Positions 35,210 to 45,256 of a stretch of 64,000 bases of DNA are shown here, piece after piece. Each line of letters starts with the position of its first letter. The stretch's first letter is position 1. Made by a program: the position numbers and the translations under genes. Location of the stretch: NCBI GenBank assembly GCA_963978895.1, contig OZ022238.1, positions 40,926,134 to 40,990,133 of the forward strand, given 5' to 3'. The notes beneath the pieces are model-generated. The model had not been told where the DNA came from. It worked only from the letters and a program-made list of their open reading frames with translations, and made no database searches. Source of the stretch: Erpobdella octoculata (lineage: Eukaryota; Annelida; Clitellata; Hirudinida; Erpobdellidae).

Positions 35210-36100
35210 TTATACATTTAACGCTTTTAGAGAATTGAAAAACGTATTCGGTGTTTCAGAACAGACACCTTTCACCAATGCTTTTTGACGCATTTCTTTG
35301 TCACCTGTCAGCAGGACAAGATACATTGTATCGGTCTTATTGTTTTTGAGAACTTCGCAGCATTTCACGATCACGTCATCATTACAACTTGAACCCCGAC
35401 CGGATTTGTCGTCATCATTAGTTTGTTCGGAAAACGATGAAAATATACCTTTAGCAGTACAAAATGAAATAAGAGGATATTTCGATACAGGTTCACTTTT
35501 CAAAAAAGCACAAGCACGAGCTGCTTTTAGTTTCAAGTTTTCAATTTTTTCAGACGTTTCTCCAGGTTTAAGTTTTCGGCCATTGCAAGCTAAATTAGTT
35601 AGTTCATGAGTCACCATAGTTGGTACCACAAATTTGAATATTCCCTTTTTCATTATTTCGACAAACTCTGCCAAATAATCTAGCAGAGCATTTGTGTCGA
35701 GAACGACCGTTAAAGCGTATTTCTGTTGTGTATTTTGAATCAAGTTGTATGCGTAAACTGTTTTTAAGTTCACTGGTATAGGCGAGTCTAATGTTTTTCT
35801 GACGTTTATTGGGTTTTGAGAAGTTCGGTTGCAAATCTGTACTGCCTCAACATTTTTGCTTTCATTTTCTGCGTTCTTTTTAATGATGTGTTTTTTTCCA
35901 TGTCTGTCATAGTAACATTTTACACCTGTCTGGTCAATAACATACTCTGACTTTTTGCAAGCAGATTTTAAATGATTTTCTTTGAAACAATGAGTTTCAG
36001 CTAAATTGAGCTCTGTTTTACGTTGAAAAAAGCCAGTGTAAAAATATTCAGCAGGTCTGTGGATAAGTACGGGTTGAACGTACACGATACAAGATGCCAT
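35210..36100 (-). CDS. PIN-domain ribonuclease-like protein, intact, 296 aa
   Basis: Full-length copy of the array gene with all acidic PIN residues (D135, E166, D241/D242, D267). Close to the array consensus, with E40K as the visible difference. The promoter upstream is complete: TATA at 36231 and CCAAT boxes at 36269, 36298 and 36328. The 3' flank is shortened: the stretch from TTTTCATCACTT to the AAAAAAGTT run, with the usual AATAAA, is missing, so the transcript would need another polyadenylation signal such as the AT-rich AATAAATAAATA block near 35050. PIN domain by motif; SWT1/SMG6-like relation inferred. Confidence 0.87.
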   Translation of the reverse strand: MASCIVYVQPVLIHRPAEYFYTGFFQRKTELNLAETHCFKENHLKSACKKSEYVIDQTGVKCYYDRHGKKHIIKKNAENESKNVEAVQICNRTSQNPINVRKTLDSPIPVNLKTVYAYNLIQNTQQKYALTVVLDTNALLDYLAEFVEIMKKGIFKFVVPTMVTHELTNLACNGRKLKPGETSEKIENLKLKAARACAFLKSEPVSKYPLISFCTAKGIFSSFSEQTNDDDKSGRGSSCNDDVIVKCCEVLKNNKTDTMYLVLLTGDKEMRQKALVKGVCSETPNTFFNSLKALNV

Positions 36101-36203
36101 GACAAGCTAAAAAGTGTTAACAGAAAACAGTGTATAGAAAGATACAGAGCACTTTCTTAGTCCAAATCGCTGAGGAGTGTATACGCCTCTGAGTCAAAAT
36201 ATC

Positions 36204-36332
36204 AAATGACAAAAACGAAAAAGTTACTCCTATTTATACCCATACGACAATGGCTTCGCGAGAAGATGATTGGCTATACGGCATTAGGTCCTATTTGATT
36301 GGATCTAGCAACTCAGTCCTTGCTACGATTGG
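36204..36332 (-). promoter_or_regulatory. Promoter of the PIN copy at 35210-36100 (CCAAT x3, TATA, initiator)
   Basis: CCAAT boxes (ATTGG on the plus strand) lie at 36328-36332, 36298-36302 and 36269-36273, TATAAATA at 36231-36238 and an initiator GTCATTT at 36204-36210. The A of TCATT (36207) is 31 bp from the first T of the TATA box, the standard distance. The 5' UTR would be about 107 nt. The three CCAAT boxes and the TATA box are spaced by about 30 bp, near three helical turns. Confidence 0.75.
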
Positions 36333-36484
36333 TTGTTAAATTCTTTTATATAAACACTTTTATTTGTATGGTTGTTTTAATATATAATTACACTTATTTA
36401 TTTATTTATTGTGTTGTATATGAGTTTGTTGTTAACTTGCATTGTTCATCTATTATTTTCCTGCTTCTTCTCTCTTTTTCTCCC

Positions 36485-36559
36485 GCGCGCTCTTTCGCGC
36501 CCGGTTGTCTTCCGTTCCCGCTTAGTTTTCATCACTTGTGTACGTTCGACTTCTTTATT
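36485..36559 (-). terminator. 3' end signals of the PIN copy at 36651-37541: AATAAA and GC hairpin
   Basis: AATAAA (minus strand) lies at 36554-36559, 92 bp after the stop codon. About 55 bp farther on, GCGCG and CGCGC (36485-36500) form a perfect 5-bp GC stem with a 6-base loop in an AT-rich spacer. Both are repeated in most units. The polyadenylation role is the usual one; a role for the hairpin is a guess. Confidence 0.5.
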
Positions 36560-36650
36560 TTCACTTTGAATTGACAATTGTCTAAGTTCAGAAATCGCAG
36601 GTGTTCACAAAAAAAGTTCTAATAGCATTAGCTATTTCTATTTCTGATTT

Positions 36651-37541
36651 TTATACGTTTAACGCTTTTAGAGAATTGAAAAACGTATTCGGTGTTTCAG
36701 AACAGACACCTTTCACCAATGCTTTTTGACGCATTTCTTTGTCACCTGTCAGCAGGACAAGATACATTGTATCGGTCTTATTGTTTTTGAGAACTTCGCA
36801 GCATTTCACGATCACGTCATCATTACAACTTGAACCCCGACCGGATTTGTCGTCATCATTAGTTTGTTCGGAAAACGATGAAAATATACCTTTAGCAGTA
36901 CAAAATGAAATAAGAGGATATTTCGATACAGGTTCACTTTTCAAAAAAGCACAAGCACGAGCTGCTTTTAGTTTCAAGTTTTCAATTTTTTCAGACGTTT
37001 CTCCAGGTTTAAGTTTTCGGCCATTGCAAGCTAAATTAGTTAGTTCATGAGTCACCATAGTTGGTACCACAAATTTGAATATTCCCTTTTTCATTATTTC
37101 GACAAACTCTGCCAAATAATCTAGCAGAGCATTTGTGTCGAGAACGACCGTTAAAGCGTGTTTCTGTTGTGTATTTTGAATCAAGTTGTATGCGTAAACT
37201 GTTTTTAAGTTCACTGGTATAGGCGAGTCTAATGTTTTTCTGACGTTTATTGGGTTTTGAGAAGTTCGGTTGCAAATCTGTACTGCCTCAACATTTTTGC
37301 TTTCATTTTCTGCGTTCTTTTTAATGATGTGTTTTTTTCCATGTCTGTCATAGTAACATTTTACACCTGTCTGGTCAATAACATACTCTGACTTTTTGCA
37401 AGCAGATTTTAAATGATTTTCTTCGAAACAATGAGTTTCAGCTAAATTGAGCTCTGTTTTACGTTGAAAAAAGCCAGTGTAAAAATATTCAGCAGGTCTG
37501 TGGATAAGTACTGGTTGAACGTACACGATACAAGATGCCAT
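36651..37541 (-). CDS. PIN-domain ribonuclease-like protein, intact, 296 aa
   Basis: Complete copy, nearly identical to the one at 35210-36100. The visible change is Y128H just before the first PIN strand. All catalytic acids are present: D135, E166, D241/D242 and D267. The N-terminal region (1-110) has no certain domain; residues 51-70 resemble half of a WW domain. Promoter and 3' signals are complete. Together with its neighbours at 35210 and 38091 it forms the only run of three consecutive intact units in the window. Confidence 0.88.
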   Translation of the reverse strand: MASCIVYVQPVLIHRPAEYFYTGFFQRKTELNLAETHCFEENHLKSACKKSEYVIDQTGVKCYYDRHGKKHIIKKNAENESKNVEAVQICNRTSQNPINVRKTLDSPIPVNLKTVYAYNLIQNTQQKHALTVVLDTNALLDYLAEFVEIMKKGIFKFVVPTMVTHELTNLACNGRKLKPGETSEKIENLKLKAARACAFLKSEPVSKYPLISFCTAKGIFSSFSEQTNDDDKSGRGSSCNDDVIVKCCEVLKNNKTDTMYLVLLTGDKEMRQKALVKGVCSETPNTFFNSLKALNV

Positions 37542-37671
37542 GACAAGCTAAAAAGTGTTAACAAAAAACAGTGTATAGAAAGATACAGAGCACTTTCTTA
37601 GTCCAAATAGCTGGGGAGTGTATACGCCTCTGAGTCAAAATATCAAATGACAAAAACGAAAAAGTTACTCC

Positions 37672-37773
37672 TATTTATACCCTTACGACAATGGCTTCGC
37701 GAGAAGATAATTGGCTATACGGCATTAGGTCCTATTTGATTGGATCTAGCAACTCAGTCCTTGCTTCGATTGG
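37672..37773 (-). promoter_or_regulatory. Promoter of the PIN copy at 36651-37541
   Basis: TATAAATA lies at 37672-37679, with CCAAT boxes at 37710-37714, 37739-37743 and 37769-37773. Spacing is the same as in the neighbouring units. Confidence 0.72.
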
Positions 37774-38090
37774 TTGTTAAATTCTTTTATATAAATACTT
37801 TTATTTGTATGGTTGTTTAAATATATAATTACAATTATTTATTTATTTATTGTGTTGTATATGAGTTTGTTGTTAACTTGCATTGTTCATCTATTATTTT
37901 CCTGCTTCTTCTCTCTTTTTCTCCCGCGCGCACTTTCGCGACCGGTTGTCTTCGTTCCCGCTTAGTTTTCATCACTTGTGTACGTTCGACTTCTTTATTT
38001 TCACTTTGAATTGACAATTGTCTAAGTTCAGAAATTGCAGGTGTTCACAAAAAAAGTTCTAATAGCATTAGCTATTTCTATTTCTTATTT

Positions 38091-38981
38091 TTATACATTT
38101 AACGCTTTTAGAGAATTGAAAAACGTATTCGGTGTTTCAGAACAGACACCTTTCACCAATGCTTTTTGACGCATTTCTTTGTCACCTGTCAGCAGGACAA
38201 GATACATTGTATCGGTCTTATTGTTTTTGAGAACTTCGCAGCATTTCACGATCACGTCATCATTACAACTTGAACCCCGACCGGATTTGTCGTCATCATT
38301 AGTTTGTTCGGAAAACGATGAAAATATACCTTTAGCAGTACAAAATGAAATAAGAGGATATTTCGATACAGGTTCACTTTTCAAAAAAGCACAAGCACGA
38401 GCTGCTTTTAGTTTCAAGATTTCAATTTTTTCAGACGTTTCTCCAGGTTTAAGTTTTCGGCCATTGCAAGCTAAATTAGTTAGTTCATGAGTCACCATAG
38501 TTGGTACCACAAATTTGAATATTCCCTTTTTCATTATTTCGACAAACTCTGCCAAATAATCTAGCAGAGCATTTGTGTCGAGAACAACCGTTAAAGCGTA
38601 TTTCTGTTGTGTATTTTGAATCAAGTTGTATGCGTTAACTGTTTTTAAGTTCACTGGTATAGGCGAGTCCAATGTTTTTCTGACGTTTATTGTGTTTTGA
38701 GAAGTTCGGTTGCAAATCTGTACTGCCTCAACAATTTTGCTTTCATTTTCTGCGTTCTTTTTAATGATGTGTTTTTTTCCATATCTGTCATAGTAACATT
38801 TTACACCTGTCTGGTCAATAACATACTCTGACTTTTTGCAAGCAGATTTTAAATGATTTTCTTCGAAACAATGAGTTTCAGCTAAATTGAGATCTGTTTT
38901 ACGTTGAAAAAAGTCAGTGTAAAAATATTCAGCAGGTCTGTGGATAAGTACGGGTTGAACGTACACGATACAAGATGCCAT
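38091..38981 (-). CDS. PIN-domain ribonuclease-like protein, intact, 296 aa (D23/D30/T97 variant)
   Basis: Full-length, with all PIN acids present. It carries G23D, E30D, H67Y, N83I, P97T, Y116N and N188I. G23D, E30D and P97T are shared with the copy at 57385-58275, 19 kb away, but not with the immediate neighbours, so the two descend from one variant unit. AATAAA lies at 37994-37999. The GC hairpin of the 3' spacer is broken here (GCGCGC then CGCGA). Confidence 0.87.
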   Translation of the reverse strand: MASCIVYVQPVLIHRPAEYFYTDFFQRKTDLNLAETHCFEENHLKSACKKSEYVIDQTGVKCYYDRYGKKHIIKKNAENESKIVEAVQICNRTSQNTINVRKTLDSPIPVNLKTVNAYNLIQNTQQKYALTVVLDTNALLDYLAEFVEIMKKGIFKFVVPTMVTHELTNLACNGRKLKPGETSEKIEILKLKAARACAFLKSEPVSKYPLISFCTAKGIFSSFSEQTNDDDKSGRGSSCNDDVIVKCCEVLKNNKTDTMYLVLLTGDKEMRQKALVKGVCSETPNTFFNSLKALNV

Positions 38982-39111
38982 GACAAGCTAAAAAGTGTTA
39001 ACAGAAAACAGTGTATAGAAAGATACAGAGCACTTTCTTAGTCCAAATCGCTGAGGAGTGTATACGCCTCTGAGTCAAAATATCAAATGACAAAAACTAA
39101 AAAGGTACTCC

Positions 39112-39213
39112 TATTTATACCCATACGACAATGGCTTCGCGAGAAGATGATTGGCTATACGGCATTAGGTCCTATTTGATTGGATCTAGCAACTCAGTCC
39201 TCGCTACGATTGG
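39112..39213 (-). promoter_or_regulatory. Promoter of the PIN copy at 38091-38981
   Basis: TATAAATA lies at 39112-39119, with three CCAAT boxes, the most distant at 39209-39213. Intact and evenly spaced. Confidence 0.7.
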
Positions 39214-39260
39214 TTGTTAAATTCTTTTATATAAACACTTTTATTTGTATGGTTGTTTAA

Positions 39261-39312
39261 TTTGCGTCTTAAAACACATGGTGTAAAAGACTATAAACTA
39301 TAATAAAAAAAA
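39261..39312 (+). mobile_element. 52-bp retroposed fragment with poly-A and 13-bp target duplication
   Basis: The spacer sequence TATGGTTGTTTAA occurs at 39248-39260 and again at 39313-39325. Between them is TTTGCGTCTTAAAACACATG followed by 32 bases ending in A8. A long target duplication plus a terminal A-run is the mark of target-primed insertion of a severely 5'-truncated LINE, or of a SINE or transcript. The source family is not in this window. Confidence 0.75.
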
Positions 39313-39596
39313 TATGGTTGTTTAAATATATAATTACAATTATTTATTTATTTCTTGTGTTGTATATGAGTTTGTTGTTAACTTGCATTGTTCATCTATT
39401 ATTTTCCTGCTTCTTCTCTCTTTTTCTCCCCCGCGCTCTTTTGCGCCCGGTTGTCTTCCGTTCCCGCTTAGTTTTTATCACTTGTATACGTTCGACATCT
39501 TTATTTTCACTTTGAATTGACAATTGTCTAAGTTCAGAAATCGCAGGTGTTCATAAAAAAAGTTCTAATAGCATTAGCTATTTCTATTTCTAATTT

Positions 39597-40487
39597 TTAT
39601 ACATTTAACGCTTTTAGAGAATTGAAAAACGTATTCGGTGTTTCAGAACAAACACCTTTCACCAATGCTTTTTGACGCATTTCTTTGTCACCTGTCAGCA
39701 GGACAAGATACATTGTATCGGTCTTATTGTTTTTGAGAACTTCGCAGCATTTCACGATCACGTCATCATTACAACTTGAACCCCGACCGGATTTGTCGTC
39801 ATCATTAGTTTGTTCGGAAAACGATGAAAATATACCTTTAGCAGTACAAAATGAAATAAGAGGATATTTCGATAAAGGTTCACTTTTCAAAAAAGCACAA
39901 GCACGAGCTGCTTTTAGTTTCAAGTTTACAATTTTTTCAGACGTTTCTCCAGGTTTAGGTTTTCGGCCATTGCAAGCTAAATTAGTTAGTTCATGAGTCA
40001 CCATAGTTGGTACCACAAATTTGAATATTCCCTTTTTCATTATTTCGACAAACTCTGCCAAATAATCTAGCAGAGCATTTGTGTCGAGAACAACCGTTAA
40101 AGCGTATTTCTGTTGTGTATTTTGAATCAAGTTGTATGCGTAAACTGTTTTTAAGTTCACTGGTAAAGGCGAGTCTAATGTTTTTCTGACGTTTATTGGG
40201 TTTTGAGAAGTTTGGTTGCAAATCTATACTGCCTCAACATTTTTGCTTTCATTTTCTGCGTTCTTTTTAATGATGTGTTTTTTTCCATGTCTGTCATAGT
40301 AACATTTTACACCTGTCTGGTCAATAACATACTCTGACTTTTTGCAAGCAGATTTTAAATGATTTTCTTCGAAACAATGAGTTTCAGCTAAATTGAGCTC
40401 TGTTTTACGTTGAAAAAAGCCAGTGTAAAAATATTCAGCAGGTCTGTGGATAAGTACGGGTTGAACGTACACGATACAAGATGCCAT
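39597..40487 (-). pseudogene. PIN gene copy with one nonsense codon (Q88 to stop)
   Basis: The copy is otherwise complete, with all PIN acids. A single C-to-T change turns the CAG of EAVQIC into TAG (near 40228). Other changes include L177P, E187V and V205L. It is the youngest-looking dead copy. Its promoter continues to the Helitron at 40727, which sits just beyond the third CCAAT box. Confidence 0.9.
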
Positions 40488-40726
40488 GACAAGCAAAAAG
40501 TGTTAACAGAAAACAGTGTATAGAAAGATACAGAGCACTTTCTTAGTCCAAATCGCTGAGGAGTGTATACGCCTCTGAGTCAAAATATCAAATGACAAAA
40601 ACGAAAAAGCTACTCCTATTTATACCCATACGACAATGGCTTCGCGAGAAGATGATTGGCTATACGGCATTAGGTCCTATTCGATTGGATCTAGCAACTC
40701 AGTCCTTGCTACGATTGGTTGTTAAA

Positions 40727-41992
40727 TCTATATATATAAAAATGAATGTTTGTATCTATATATGTTAATGGCGTTTATGCATTGCTACACCATTCATCCG
40801 ATCGTAATGAAATTTTCACACAACCTTGAGAGTCAATGGGAGTCAAAAATAAAAAAAATTTTTTTGAAATCCGTCACAAAATAAGCGGAGCGGAGCGGGT
40901 GAGCGAGCGGGAACTATATATATATGTATGTGCGTATGTATGTGTGTATGTATGTATGTGTTTGTGCATGTATGTGTGTCTGTGTGTGTGTTTATGTATG
41001 TACTAGCGGAGATACCCGGCGTTGCCCAGGTTTTTTAGAGGTTTTTCTAATGTTTGTCTCTTTCTCTCCCATTTCCTTTCCCACCTGCTTTCCCACTCCT
41101 GTTTGCTTTCCCGTTTTCGGTCGTTTTCCCGCTGCCGGTCGCTTTCCCGCTCCCGGTCGCTTTCCCGCTCCCGGTCGCTTTCCCGCTCCCGGTCGTTTTC
41201 CCGTTCCCGGTCGCTGTCCCGCTCCCGGTCGTTTTCCCGTTCCCGGTCGCTGTCCCGTTCCCGCTCACGTTTGCTCTCCCATTCCCGCTCACGCTTGCTT
41301 TTCCGTTCCCGCTCGCTGTCCGTTCCGGGTCGCTTTCCCGTTTCTATAATAGACAAACTAACCCACAAACATTCATATATATATATAGTCTTAGCAAATC
41401 TATTTTACGTTTTATAGGCTAACAGAAGTTATGAAAGAATGTAAAAGAGAAAATGAGCGTGAACGGGAACGGGAGAGCAACCGTGACCGGGAATGGAAGA
41501 GCAAGCATGACCGGGAACGGGAGAGCAAGCGTGAGCGGGAACGGGAAAGCGACCGGGAACGGGAAAGCGACCGGGAACGGGAAAGCGACCGGGAACGGGA
41601 AATCGACCGGGAACGGGAAAGCGACCGGGAACGGGAAAGCGACCGAGAACGGTAAAGCGACCGGGAACGGGAAAGCGACCGGGAACGGGAAATCGACCGG
41701 GAACGGGAAAGCGACCGGGAACGGGAAAGCGACCGAGAACGGTAAAGCGACCGGGAACGCGGAAAGCGACTGGAATCGGGAGAGCAAGCTTGGAGGGAAA
41801 CGCGAGCAAGAGAGAAAATCGATAACAAAACTTCTGAGCGGGAAAGCGACCGGGAGCTGGAAAACGACCGAGAGCGGAAAAGCGACCGGGAACGCTACGA
41901 AAACGGGGAAGTGGAGAAGGGAACGGGAGCGAGAGAGACAAACATTAGAAAAACCTGTAAAAACCCCGGGCAACGCCGGGTAACCCCGCTAG
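40727..41992 (+). mobile_element. Helitron family A composite (fold-back type), complete
   Basis: It starts TCTATATATATAAAAATG and ends CGCCGGGTAACCCCGCTAG. The flanks GTTGTTAAA and TTCTTTTAT join to the exact empty site of other units, so insertion was between A and T with no duplication. Bases 40727-41002 are the 5' domain. Bases 41003-41992 are two inverted arms, each ending in CTAG and a CCGGG hairpin, with about a dozen 18-bp units in the right arm and similar CCGGTCGCTTTCC units in the left arm. No gene; the long open frames ([16 protein letters not shown]) are repeat products. Confidence 0.9.
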
Positions 41993-42344
41993 TTCTTTTA
42001 TAAAAACACTTTTATTTGTATGGTTGTTTAAATATATAATTACAATTATTTATTTATTTATTGTGTTGTATATGAGTTTGTTGTTAACTTGCATTGTTCA
42101 TCTATTATTTTCCTGCTTCTTCTCTCTTTTTCTCCCGCGCGCTCTTTCGCGCCCGGTTGTCTTCCGTTCCCGCTTAGTTTTCATCACTTGTGTACGTTCG
42201 ACTTCTTTATTTTCACTTTGAATTGACAATTGTCTAAGTTCAGAAATCGCAAGTGTTCACAAAAAAAGTTCTAATAGCATTAGCTATTTCTATTTCTTAT
42301 TTTTATACATTTAAAATCAGACGTTTCTCCAGGTTTAAATCTAA

Positions 42345-43220
42345 AAGTAGAGAATTGAAAAACGTATTCGGTGTTTCAGAACAGACACCTTTCACCAATG
42401 CTTTTTGACGCATTTCTGTGTCACTTGTCAGCAGGACAAGATACATTGTATCGGTCTAATTGTTTTTGGGAACTTCGCAGCATTTCACGATCACGTCATC
42501 ATTACAACTTGAACCCCGACCGGATTTGTCGTCATCATTAGTTTGTTCGGAAAACGATGAAAATATACCTTTAGCAGTACAAAAGGAAATAAGAGGATAT
42601 TTCGATACAGGTTCACTTTTCAAAAAAGCACAAGCACGAGCTGCTTTTAGTTTCAAGTTTTCAATTTTTTCAGACGTTTCTCCAGGTTTGAGTTTTCGGC
42701 CATTGCAGGCCAAATTAGTTAGTTCGTGAGTCACCATAGTTGGTACCACAAATTTGAATATTCCCTTTTTCATTATTTCGACAAACTCTGCCAAATAATC
42801 TAGCAGAGCATTTGTGTCGAGAACAACCGTTAAAGCGTATTTCTGTTGTGTATTTTGAATCAAGTTGTATGCGTAAACTGTTTTTAAGTTCACTGGTATA
42901 GGCGAGTCTAATGTTTTTCTGACGTTTATTGGGTTTTGAGAAGTTCGGTTGCAAATCTGTACTGCCTCAACATTTTTGCTTTCATTTTCTGCGTTCTTTT
43001 TAATGATGTGTTTTTTTCCATGTCTGTCATAGTAATATTTTACACCTGTCTGGTCAATAACATACTCTGACTTTTTGCAAGCAGATTTTAAATGATTTTC
43101 TTCGAAACAATGAGTTTCAGCTAAATTGAGCTCTGTTTTACGTTGAAAAAAGCCAGTGTAAAAATATTCAGCAGGTCTGTGGATAAGTACGGGTTGAACG
43201 TACACGATACAAGATGCCAT
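42345..43220 (-). pseudogene. PIN gene copy with K255 stop and scrambled 3' end
   Basis: It is open from the start to codon 254. AAG of NNK is TAG (near 42457), so D267 is lost. At the 3' end the usual last codons are replaced by a short block at 42314-42346 containing CAGACGTTTCTCCAGGTTTA. That block also occurs inside the same gene (about 42671-42690), so it looks like a templated insertion. A second change is L251P. Confidence 0.88.
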
Positions 43221-43460
43221 GACAAGCTAAAAAGTGTTAACAGAAAACAGTGTATAGAAAGATACAAAGCACTTTCTTAGTCCAAATCGCTGAGAAGTGT
43301 ATACGCCTCTGAGTCAAAATATCAAATGACAAAAACGAAAAAGTTACTCCTATTTATACCCATACGACAATGGCTTCGCGAAAAGATGATTGGCTATACG
43401 GCATTAGGTCCTATTCGATTGGATCTAGCAACTCAGTCCTTGCTACGATTGGTTGTTAAA

Positions 43461-44946
43461 TCTATATATATAAAAGAACATGTCCTGACTGACTGACTGA
43501 CTGACTGACTGACTGACTGACTGACTGACTGACTGACTGACAGATGACTGACTGATAATCAACGCCGAGCTCAAACGCCTCATCCTAGGAACGTGAAATT
43601 TGGAACTTATATTACTTTTATAGCGTAAACATCCGCTAAGAAAGGATTTTTGAAAATTTTGCTCCTGAGGGGAAAAAACTGGAAAACAACCTTTTTTCTA
43701 AAATTTTTTCTAAAGTTTTTTTCTGAAATTTGGTATATAGATTCTTTTTGAAAAATAAAAAGATACGTGTTTCACCATTTTTTGAAAATTCAGTTTCCCG
43801 GACCTCAAATGTGGGTTGGAAAATTGAGTTATTTGGTTTTTAAAGTAGCTTCTACTCAAAAACTGTTAATGCTACAGGAGTAAAAATTAGTATTTAGTTT
43901 CTACTCCAACAATAATGAAATACGTGTTTTAGCATTTTTTGAAAATTTGGTTTCCAGGACTTCAAATGTGGGGTGGAAAATAGGGCAAATTGTCTTTTAT
44001 AGTAACTGCTACTCAAAAACAGTAAATGCCACAGATGTAAAAATTATTATTTAGTTTCTTTTCTAAAAATAAAGATATACGTGTTTCACCATTTTTTACA
44101 AATTTGGTTTCCCGGACCTCAAATGTGGGTTGGAAAATTGGGTTATTTGGTTTTTAAAGTAGCTTCTACTCAAAAACTGTTAATGCTACAAAAGTAAAAA
44201 TTAGTATTTAGTTTCTACTCTAAAAATAAGGATATATGTGTTTCACCATTTTTTGAAATTTTGGTTTTCAGGACCTCAAATGTGGGGTGGAAAAAAGGTT
44301 TCTTTGGTTTTTAAAGTAACTGCTACTCAAAAACTATGAATGCTACAGATGTCAAAATAAGTATTTAGTATTTACTCAAAAAATTATGATATAAGTGTTT
44401 CAACATTTTTTTAAAAATTTGGTTTCCAGGACATCAAATGTGGGGTGGAAAAAAGGGTTATTTGATTTCAAAATAATTGCTACTCACAAACTGTAAGTGC
44501 TACAAATGTAAAAATTAGTATTTTGAAGTTTTGTGCCGGTTAAAAGTAGCTAAGTTCAGTTTATCACCGGCCGGGCCAAGCCGTTATTTTAGAGTCTTCA
44601 CACGGGCTAGGCCAAACCTTAAATCAAAGTGGAACGGGCCGAGGTTTTTCACCAAGTATATAGATATTTTAGTGATTTTAGGGTCTTCAGTTGGGCCGGG
44701 CCAAACCTGAAGTCAAGGTGGGACGGGCCGAAGTTTTTCATCAAGTATATAGAACTTCTAAGCCTGTAAGAATGGGCCGGGCCTAATTCAGACGGGCTGT
44801 GCCGGGCCAGGAGTTTGGGTTTTTAAAACGGACTGGGCTAAGTTGTCGACGGGCCGAGCCGAGACCTAAAAAATTGATCTCTACTATGGATGCACGGTTC
44901 AAACTCTCTAATTTCATGCGAGCGAAGCCGCTACGGGCACTGCTAG
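43461..44946 (+). mobile_element. Helitron family B, complete, 1486 bp
   Basis: It starts TCTATATATATAAAAGAACA, with a CTGA tract (43484-43540), about five internal repeats of 150 bp (43780-44520) and GGCCGGGCC-rich repeats (44560-44850). It ends AGCCGCTACGGGCACTGCTAG with the hairpin AGCG/CGCT. Flanks GTTGTTAAA and TTCTTTTAT are the same target as the family A element at 40727-41992. Non-coding. Confidence 0.92.
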
Positions 44947-45256
44947 TTCTTTTATAAAAACACTTTTATTTGTATGGTTGTTTAAATATATAATTACAAT
45001 TATTTATTTATTTATTGTGTTGTATATGAGTTTGTTGTTAACTTGCATTGTTCATCTATTATTTTCCTGCTTCTTCTCTCTTTTTCTCCCGCGCGCTCTT
45101 TCGCGCCCGGTTGTCTTCCGTTCCCGCTTAGTTTTCATCACTTGTGTACGTTCGACTTCTTTATTTTCACTTTGAATTGACAATTGTCTAAGTTCAGAAA
45201 TCGCAAGTGTTCACAAAAAAAGTTCTAATAGCATTAGCTATTTCTATTTCTTATTT

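Noticed and set aside
35298..35609. 103-codon plus-strand frame (MSPVSRTRYIV) opposite the PIN gene, seen in nearly every unit
   Set aside because: It overlaps the PIN domain in antisense and persists in dead copies. It is a shadow of the conserved sense strand.
35604..35834. 76-codon minus-strand frame (MQPNFSKPNKRQK) in most units
   Set aside because: An alternate frame inside the PIN gene, overlapping codons for residues 90-166; no independent support.
42024..42221. 65-codon hydrophobic plus-strand frame (FKYIITIIYLF) in the spacer of many units
   Set aside because: It would need to start at TTG; the first ATG lies 16 codons in. It runs through the AT-rich spacer and the 3' signals of the PIN gene, and is as common beside dead genes as beside intact ones.
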